From the NCBI GenBank assembly GCA_020350865.1, contig CP070726.1, positions 797,889-810,841 of the forward strand: 12,953 bases of DNA, given 5' to 3'. Under the pieces are notes generated by a model. That model was not told the origin of the DNA. It saw only the letters and a list, made by a program, of their open reading frames with translations, and made no database searches. The position numbers were made by a program, and so were the translations under genes. Shown in pieces: positions 7,373 to 12,953 of the stretch. The first letter of the stretch is position 1, and every line of letters starts with the position of its first letter. The stretch is from Thermoplasmata archaeon. GTDB taxonomy: Archaea; Thermoplasmatota; Thermoplasmata; GCA-020350865.

Positions 7373-10300
7373 ATGAGAAAGACATCCACAAAACTTACCG
7401 GTGTGCTCCTCATCCTATTGATGAGTGCAGCAGTGTTTGCCTCTACTGCAACCACAGCTGAAGAGGGTGAAAGCGATCAATCCCGAAAGCCTTTTCAGGA
7501 TTTCACACATACGGTGCTCGCCGAAGAGCTCACCGGCAGCTGGTGCCCGTATTGTCCATCGGCGGCAAACACGCTGAGCAGTATCTACGAATCGGGTGAT
7601 TATCCCTTTTACTTCGTGGCATTAATCGAGGATGTCAATGACGAGGCACATGACAGATGCGCAGACGAAGAACAATACAATGTCGGTGGATACCCCACAA
7701 CCCATTTCGACGGCGGGTACAGGTCCGAGGTGGGTGCACAGGACGATGAGGTTGAATACAGGGCGGCAATCGAGGAATGCGGGGACAGGGTGGTGCCCGA
7801 GCTCGACGTGGAGGTTACCGCCTACAGCCAGGGTAACGCGGTTCTGGAAATATCGGTGAACATAACGAACCTCGACACCGAGGAGTACGGCGGCCATCTG
7901 CGCACATACATCACGGAAATCGTTTCAAGATATGATAACTACGACAGCGATCCCTATCATTTCGGTTTTCTGGATTATGCCTTTGATGTGGATATCGTGA
8001 TACCCGCCAGCTCCTATTGGACAGATACGGTGGTTTGGGACGGCTCCCAGCATCAGGACAGCCTGGGCAACGATTTCGGGGACATCGATTATCAGAATAT
8101 CATGGTGATCGCCTCGGTTTTCAACGACGAGCCAAATCCAAAGGTCCAGCCTGACATATTCGTGGCCTACTACACGGATGAGACGGCAGCCACACTGGTC
8201 ACGCCGCCCCCCGTCTACGGAGTGGATGTCACCCCTGAGGTTCAGAGCCGCAGCATATCGGCGGGGGAATCTGCCGTTTACTACCTGACTGTGGCCAACA
8301 CGGGAGATACAGACGATGATTATACACTGACATTATCGGGAACGCAGGCTGAATGGGGAACCCTGAGTGCAACTTTACTCAGCATTGCACCGGGTACAGA
8401 TGAGCAGGTTATCCTGACCGTTGATGTGCCCTGGGGAGTTGCTGACGGGACCTACGATATCTATGTCACGGCAACCTCGAATTCAGATGCGGGGGCATTT
8501 GACACGGTCACCACATCAACAGATGTAAACACCGATTACGTTTACGAAATGAACCTATTTTGCAACCAGCCGAGCCGCACAACCAATCCAGGGATCTCGG
8601 TGGTGTACACAATCACCGTGGAAAACCGCGGGAACATCGACGACACATACGATCTTACATTGTCTGGAACCCACAGCGATTGGGCCACCCTGAGTCATAC
8701 AACTGTAACACTTCCTTCCAGCAGTTCGGGTGATATAACGCTTACAGTGGATGTTCCATCAGATGCGGCTGAGGGGGAATATTTTATAGATGTGACGGCC
8801 ACGTCATCCGGCGATCCCTCGGTGTTCGATGAAGAAAGGACCACAACAATCGTCGAGCCCTATCATTATGAGGTGGATCTGCTCTGCGCCCAGCCCAACC
8901 AGGATGCAAGGCCCGCAGAATCCATCATGTATACCATAACCGTGGAGAACATGGGTAACACGGATGACACGGTGGATATGACGGTATCCGGAGCGTACAG
9001 CCACTGGGCAACGGTAGCTCCCGCCACTTTATCCCTGCCTCCGGGCGGTTCTTCGGACGTCATCCTCACCGTGGATGTACCGCAGGATGCCGCAGGGGGA
9101 GATTATCCCATATATGTGAGAGGCACCTCACAGGGTGACCCTTCGGTTTTCAGCGAGATAACCGTGATCACAACAGTTCTCCCCTCTCACTACGAGGTAT
9201 CGCTTTCCTGCGAGGCACCAGCTCTCGATGCAAGGCCCGGTGAAACGGTCATGTACACCGCTGCTGTTACGAACATGGGCGATACGGATGACACATTCGA
9301 CATCACCACATCCGGGTCATACAGTGAATGGGGCACACTCAGCGATACGGAGGTCTCCCTTGCTTCCGGGGAGATTGCGGAAATTTCCCTCACTGTGGCC
9401 GTTCCGGAGGATGCGGCGGGAAACGATTATCCGATCCAGGTAAGGGGTACATCAAGGGGCGACACATCCGCATTCAGCGAAATCACACTGACCACAACAG
9501 TGATTCCGTTCCACTACGAGGTTTTTCTCTTCTGCGGGGCACCATCGGGGACCGCAAGGCCAGGAGAATCGGTGACATTCATCATACAGGTCGAAAACAC
9601 AGGCGAGGTAACCGATTCCTACGATGTATCCAAATCAGACCAGAACGGTGATTGGGGCACCCTAAGCCACGATTCCATCGCGCTGGCTTCTGGGGAGCTG
9701 ACCAATATTTCACTTTCGGTTGGGATTCCTGAGGATGCTGAGGTCGGGGATTATCCAATCGAAGTGCGCTGTACATCACAGACAAATTCATCCATCTTCC
9801 ACGAAATCACACTGACAACAAATGTGGAGCCTTGGAACTATGCCGTGGAGGTGTCCTGCCAGGAATCTCAAAAATCCACCCTGCCCGCAACTTCCATCAC
9901 CTACACTGTGAACGTATCCAATCTTGGGGAAAGAAGCGACATTTTCAATCTGACACTATCGGGAACATACGCCCAATGGGCCACCCTGAGCAAGACCGCA
10001 TTATCACTCCCTCTGGGAGGTTTTGAGGAGATCACCGTGACGGTCGATGTCCCAGAAGATGCAGAGGCAGACGATTACATCATCTATGTGCGCGGCACCT
10101 CCCAGGGTGATGCATCAAAATTCAGCGAGACCTCGATTACCATTTCAGTTGAGCCCTTCACCTACGGACTGGACCTGGAGCCCGAAGACCAGGAGGACAC
10201 GGCGGAGGCAGGTGATACTGTTCACTTCGCCATTAAAGTGCATAATTCGGGCAACACATACGAGGATATTCAGCTGACTATATCAGGAAGCTACAGCCAG

Positions 10301-11080
10301 TGGGGCAGTTTGACCGACACAGCTGTGGGCTTGGAAAGCGGTGACGACACAGAGGCGGTTCTCGTTGTCGAGGTGCCCTCCGATGCAAAGGCCAAGAGTT
10401 ACTATTTCAGTGTAAAAGGTGCGGTCGAAGGCCATACAGGTATCTATGATAAGGTTTCCATCAAGGTAACTGTTTTGGGTCCGGAGGAAGAGGATGAGCC
10501 AATATCCATTGTCAACATCGATTCCACCCCCCAGAATCCCACAGAAGACGACGAGGTCACTGTGACAGCACAGGTAACTGGGGACAACATAGATTCGGTA
10601 CTGCTGAATTATCGACTGATGGGTGATTCATTTCTTACTGTATCCATGCTTTCTTCGGGCAACAGCCAGTTCTATGCGGTGATAGGACCCCTTGACCCAG
10701 GGGATTACCAGTACGAGGTTACGGTAAAGGACGATAAGGGCATCGTGACGAAATCCGGAATCTTCGCCATGACTGTCCTTGAAATCGAGCCTGAAGTAAG
10801 CGATGAAGACGGTGACGGCGTCAGCGACGATGAGGATGCCTTCCCGAGAGATTCCACCCAGTGGTCGGATTACGACGGCGACGGTTTCGGGGACAATCCC
10901 GATGGTATCAATCCCGATGAATATCCGTACGATGCCACAAGGTGGAAACCCAAGGATGTGGAATCCGAGGAATCTCCCTGGTACGAATCGAGCGAGTCAC
11001 TAATATTCATACTCATCATAATCATCGTTGGGGGCATTATCGCTTTAGTGCTGGTCTTAAGAAGACCAAGATATTATTGA
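7373..11080 (+). CDS. Membrane-anchored surface protein: Omp28/thioredoxin-like head, seven 108-residue repeats, Ca-binding loops
   Basis: A 1235-residue secreted protein. A signal peptide (1 to about 29) precedes an Omp28-like thioredoxin domain: AEELTGSWCPYCPSAANTL (50-68) with redox cysteines C58 and C61, GGYPTTHFDGGY (105-116) with P108 in the cis-proline place, and C136, which aligns with C147 of the neighbouring paralogue. Seven repeats (282-1034) follow, of the NEW3/CARDB-like kind that form beta-sandwich stalks; repeats 2-6 each keep one cysteine. An Ig-like domain (about 1045-1135, PQNPTEDDEVT), two calcium loops (DEDGDG 1144-1149, DYDGDG 1166-1171), SPWYESS (1201-1207), a membrane helix (1209-1229) and a short RRPRYY tail end it. 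Five sequons are present. ATG 7373 is preceded by GAGGG 13 bases away. It most likely stands on the cell surface as a stalked thiol-disulfide protein. A purely structural role is possible, since no substrate is suggested. Confidence 0.85.
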   Translation: MRKTSTKLTGVLLILLMSAAVFASTATTAEEGESDQSRKPFQDFTHTVLAEELTGSWCPYCPSAANTLSSIYESGDYPFYFVALIEDVNDEAHDRCADEEQYNVGGYPTTHFDGGYRSEVGAQDDEVEYRAAIEECGDRVVPELDVEVTAYSQGNAVLEISVNITNLDTEEYGGHLRTYITEIVSRYDNYDSDPYHFGFLDYAFDVDIVIPASSYWTDTVVWDGSQHQDSLGNDFGDIDYQNIMVIASVFNDEPNPKVQPDIFVAYYTDETAATLVTPPPVYGVDVTPEVQSRSISAGESAVYYLTVANTGDTDDDYTLTLSGTQAEWGTLSATLLSIAPGTDEQVILTVDVPWGVADGTYDIYVTATSNSDAGAFDTVTTSTDVNTDYVYEMNLFCNQPSRTTNPGISVVYTITVENRGNIDDTYDLTLSGTHSDWATLSHTTVTLPSSSSGDITLTVDVPSDAAEGEYFIDVTATSSGDPSVFDEERTTTIVEPYHYEVDLLCAQPNQDARPAESIMYTITVENMGNTDDTVDMTVSGAYSHWATVAPATLSLPPGGSSDVILTVDVPQDAAGGDYPIYVRGTSQGDPSVFSEITVITTVLPSHYEVSLSCEAPALDARPGETVMYTAAVTNMGDTDDTFDITTSGSYSEWGTLSDTEVSLASGEIAEISLTVAVPEDAAGNDYPIQVRGTSRGDTSAFSEITLTTTVIPFHYEVFLFCGAPSGTARPGESVTFIIQVENTGEVTDSYDVSKSDQNGDWGTLSHDSIALASGELTNISLSVGIPEDAEVGDYPIEVRCTSQTNSSIFHEITLTTNVEPWNYAVEVSCQESQKSTLPATSITYTVNVSNLGERSDIFNLTLSGTYAQWATLSKTALSLPLGGFEEITVTVDVPEDAEADDYIIYVRGTSQGDASKFSETSITISVEPFTYGLDLEPEDQEDTAEAGDTVHFAIKVHNSGNTYEDIQLTISGSYSQWGSLTDTAVGLESGDDTEAVLVVEVPSDAKAKSYYFSVKGAVEGHTGIYDKVSIKVTVLGPEEEDEPISIVNIDSTPQNPTEDDEVTVTAQVTGDNIDSVLLNYRLMGDSFLTVSMLSSGNSQFYAVIGPLDPGDYQYEVTVKDDKGIVTKSGIFAMTVLEIEPEVSDEDGDGVSDDEDAFPRDSTQWSDYDGDGFGDNPDGINPDEYPYDATRWKPKDVESEESPWYESSESLIFILIIIIVGGIIALVLVLRRPRYY
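8216..10474 (+). repeat. Seven tandem repeats of about 324 bp (108 residues) in the second surface gene
   Basis: Units begin at residues 282, 391, 499, 607, 715, 823 and 931; the first is 109 residues and units 2-6 are exactly 108. Shared landmarks in order are Y-x-V-x-L-x-C, PGES-like, YTITVEN-x-G, SG-x-Y-x-x-WATL, LTVDVP-x-DA, and Y-x-I-x-VRGTS-x-GD. Repeats 3 and 4 look closest in DNA. The even length and high similarity suggest unequal crossing-over followed by selection for a fixed spacing. Confidence 0.9.
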
Positions 11081-11114
11081 TCTGTGGAAGTCCCCGGAGG
11101 ATTTAGTGAAAAGA

Positions 11115-11129
11115 GGGATTATTTATTCC
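11115..11129. terminator. Weak stem-loop in the convergent gap, possible shared terminator
   Basis: GGGAT and ATTCC can pair (one G-U) around a five-base loop, in the 67-base gap between the second surface gene and the radical SAM gene. There is an A/T-rich run next to it. It is short and may be chance. Confidence 0.25.
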
Positions 11130-11147
11130 AATGAATATATCAAGGTG

Positions 11148-12797
11148 TCAATTGAGGGAAATATAATCCAGCAGCTCGGATGCCACCTTTTTATCGTCGA
11201 GAGCATTTAGAAAATCCTTATGCGATGAAAAGGGCCTGGCCCTGGCTATCCTGGCCGCCCTCTTCTTTCCCACTTTCGGAAGGGAGGACAGGGCCCTAAG
11301 CGGGGCAGCGTTCACATTGAGCGGATGCTCGATGCCTGTCACGCTCCTCTGACCGTGGGAGGTTATTATGACGTCCATAACACCGCCCTCATCCACCTTG
11401 TAGGGAATGCCCACCAGAAGGGGATACGTGCCAACCTGCCTGCCGTAGCTTAGGTTTCCCTGGGTCTTTTCCATGAGGATCCTCCTCAGCACGGTCTTCT
11501 CTGGTACGAGGCGCTTCAGCATCCCGTGGTCGATTGTTTCTCTTACCTTCTTTTTGAAGCGCAGGAACTGCGAATGGGAGGCGGCCTTCCCGAATTTTTC
11601 CCTCACGGGGGAGACCTGCCTGATGTTGATTCTCCGAAGCAGAAGCCCGGAATCCAGGATGTCTTTGAGAAATCGAAAGTTGAGCTCGAAGGTCCTCTTT
11701 GTCTCCCCTTTCAGGCCGCTCAGTATGTTGATGCCCGGCAGGAGGTTCGGCATGCCTGTTGCGCCCCTTTTTTTCCCGTATTCGTTTATTAGTTCAGCAG
11801 CACACCTCACCTGCTCCGGTGTGGCGTTGAGGTTGTTTTTCTCTATCACCTCAGGGTCCGCGCTCTCCATGCCCAGGGCCAGTACGTTGCCCCCTGTGCA
11901 GTATCGGATGAGGGCCTTCAGGATTCTTTTTACCTCGTTTCGATGTTCAGCCATTATTGCCGGATTGGCATTGTCTGTGTGGAGGACCTCCAGATTCGGT
12001 GCCGCGGCCCTTATACCTTTGAGCAGTTTTTCCACGGCAGAGGGATTCGGTTGGGGCACTTCCGAAGAGCCCACTCCTTCTGCGTTGTACGAGAAGATGC
12101 AGGACTGGGCACCCAGCCTGAAATTGACAGCGCCCCATTTGCTCAGTGAAAAAACCTCGTCTGCGATGTCTTTTACCGGCCTGAACAGGGGCTTGCCGAA
12201 GAGAGGCTCGATGCAGAAGGAGCATCCCCCAGAACGGTACCTTACGCAGCCTCTAAACGTCTCGAGCTCCACCATCAGGGGGAAGGGGAAATCGGGATGC
12301 TGCTGGATGATTCGGCTGCCTTTTTGGGGCCAGGAGCGCCATTCCTCTTCCCCCCTGAGCCTTTGGTTTTCCGTGCCCTGTGTCAGCACATCGTACACGA
12401 AGGCGTCGGGGTCCTTTTCTATGATGAAATCGAAGACCTCACGCAGCCTGTGGGCCTTTTTTGCCCCGGAAAACCCGAACCTGGCAACAGGTCCGCCCAG
12501 AACTTTAGTTTTCGAAAAATCCGCCGCAATATCATAGATTTCGTTTACGGAGGCAGGGGTTCCCCTGATGTACTTGCCCGGGACTACGGCCCCACCTATG
12601 ATGACGAGCAGGTCCGATTTTCCTAAGGCCTTTTCCTTTTCGTCGCCCCTTCTGTACTCGTCGATGGTGATGTAGGTGACATCATGGCCAGAATCCAGGA
12701 TCGCACCTGCGCAGTACCGTATATAGGGCGAGATGAAGGGGGGCACGCCCAGGCAGGACGGTTCATCCACATAACCGTCGAAAAGTACGACGTTCAT
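11148..12797 (-). CDS. Archaeal radical SAM protein with C-terminal helix-hairpin-helix (COG1031-like)
   Basis: A 549-residue protein. The N-terminal 140 residues look like a Rossmann-type domain (VVLFDGY, LVIIGGAVVPG, KVLGGPVARFG). The radical SAM core has ETFRGC (179-184) and GGCSFCIEP (190-198). Its cluster cysteines, C184, C192 and C195, have CX7CX2C spacing rather than CX3CX2C, as I recall for this uncharacterised archaeal family. GMES (309-312) and PGINIL (354-359) are later core strands. A beta-rich segment (455-492) precedes a helix-hairpin-helix (493-533, with LPKVGKKRAARIARARPF), which in other proteins contacts DNA or RNA backbone. The reaction is unknown; RNA or protein modification are options. 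I chose ATG 12797; a TTG six bases upstream is the alternative. No ribosome site is present, but a TATA-like box 28 bases upstream suggests a leaderless mRNA. It converges on the surface genes and is probably unrelated to them. Confidence 0.87.
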   Translation of the reverse strand: MNVVLFDGYVDEPSCLGVPPFISPYIRYCAGAILDSGHDVTYITIDEYRRGDEKEKALGKSDLLVIIGGAVVPGKYIRGTPASVNEIYDIAADFSKTKVLGGPVARFGFSGAKKAHRLREVFDFIIEKDPDAFVYDVLTQGTENQRLRGEEEWRSWPQKGSRIIQQHPDFPFPLMVELETFRGCVRYRSGGCSFCIEPLFGKPLFRPVKDIADEVFSLSKWGAVNFRLGAQSCIFSYNAEGVGSSEVPQPNPSAVEKLLKGIRAAAPNLEVLHTDNANPAIMAEHRNEVKRILKALIRYCTGGNVLALGMESADPEVIEKNNLNATPEQVRCAAELINEYGKKRGATGMPNLLPGINILSGLKGETKRTFELNFRFLKDILDSGLLLRRINIRQVSPVREKFGKAASHSQFLRFKKKVRETIDHGMLKRLVPEKTVLRRILMEKTQGNLSYGRQVGTYPLLVGIPYKVDEGGVMDVIITSHGQRSVTGIEHPLNVNAAPLRALSSLPKVGKKRAARIARARPFSSHKDFLNALDDKKVASELLDYISLN

Positions 12798-12807
12798 CGG
12801 CAAAGTG

Positions 12808-12882
12808 AATGTGCGGGAGGTCTAATAAGAGTTGCCGAGGACGAATATCGAAAAAGACATAGACAGGGGCCCCCCGCACATT
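12808..12882. repeat. Inverted repeat with perfect 10-bp arms upstream of the radical SAM gene
   Basis: AATGTGCGGG (12808-12817) and CCCGCACATT (12873-12882) are exact reverse complements, 55 bases apart, flanking the promoter region. They could be a pair of operator half-sites or chance. Past the arms, the right edge (12883-12953) holds no gene I can support; it contains A/T-rich stretches such as CGATTTAATA at 12911-12920 that could be a promoter for a gene beyond the window. Confidence 0.35.
12821..12829 (-). promoter_or_regulatory. TATA-like box of the radical SAM gene
   Basis: On the minus strand this reads CTTATTAGA. Its centre is about 28 bases upstream of ATG 12797, so transcription would begin at or next to the start codon. 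That fits the absence of a Shine-Dalgarno sequence. Confidence 0.4.
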
Positions 12883-12953
12883 GAGCCTGATGTGGATTCT
12901 TATATTGTCTCGATTTAATAGGATATGCTGCATACATTCCCCCTTTTAACAAA

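Noticed and set aside
7338..7376. Short upstream frame (GTG to TGA, 12 codons) overlapping the ATG of the second surface gene
   Set aside because: It has no clear ribosome site and no sign of conservation can be judged; overlap of this kind is common by chance.
8216..10474. Regular 324-bp repeats considered as a non-coding array or CRISPR-like element
   Set aside because: The frame stays open throughout, differences between copies are mostly silent or conservative, and units are far longer than CRISPR repeats; these are protein domain repeats.
10976..11080. PGF-CTERM or archaeosortase tail
   Set aside because: No PGF triplet precedes the helix in either surface protein; the shared motif is PWYE.
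11473..12537. Long plus-strand frame of 354 codons
   Set aside because: It lies entirely antisense to the radical SAM gene, whose motifs are unmistakable. Its product is rich in Ser, Arg and Pro without recognisable domains, as expected from the reverse strand of a GC-rich gene.
12794..12953. Minus-strand frame open from the right edge, ending with TGA overlapping the radical SAM ATG
   Set aside because: The ATGA overlap would suit translational coupling and a purine-rich AGGGGGA precedes an internal ATG at 12937. However, the product is Cys/Pro/Ser-rich with no pattern, the region looks intergenic, and a TATA-like box lies inside it. A real partial gene cannot be fully excluded.

Overview
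The window looks like a chromosomal segment of an uncultured euryarchaeon, most likely of the Thermoplasmata group or a neighbouring lineage. The support is indirect: A/T-rich TATA-type promoters with upstream CGAAA elements, GGTGA ribosome-binding sites beside apparently leaderless genes, a radical SAM protein with a C-terminal helix-hairpin-helix that is typical of archaea, and very large secreted proteins built from PKD/FN3/Ig-like repeats, DxDGDG calcium loops and a single C-terminal membrane anchor. There are six protein genes, no RNA gene, no insertion sequence and no CRISPR array.

Layout. The left edge (1-441, +) is the end of a surface protein whose last domain is a degenerate PKD-like fold. 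Facing it are two minus-strand envelope genes: a NodU/CmcH-type carbamoyltransferase (503-2263) and, upstream of it, a Wzx-type polysaccharide flippase (2393-3964). I moved both starts downstream of the longest possible reading frame because the promoters and GGTGA sites lie inside the longer versions. Divergent from the flippase are two large plus-strand genes (4130-7228 and 7373-11080). Each encodes a secreted, membrane-anchored protein with an Omp28/thioredoxin-like head carrying a CxxC site, a long repetitive stalk, a shared Ig-like domain, two calcium-binding loops, a PWYE motif and one transmembrane helix. The first also has a cytoplasmic zinc-ribbon tail. The second has seven stalk repeats of 108-109 residues with one cysteine at the same place in each of the five middle repeats. 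The right edge (11148-12797, -) is a radical SAM enzyme with an unusual CX7CX2C cluster motif, transcribed toward the second surface gene.

How they fit together. Flippase and carbamoyltransferase suggest assembly and decoration of a surface glycan. The two large proteins carry N-glycosylation sequons and may be among the glycosylated surface molecules, which is inference. The two surface genes share a 30-bp promoter block with 23 identities and no gaps, so they are probably co-regulated. The most interesting idea is that they form a two-protein, membrane-tethered thiol-redox apparatus on the outer face of the cell. The sequence supports the architecture but not a substrate.
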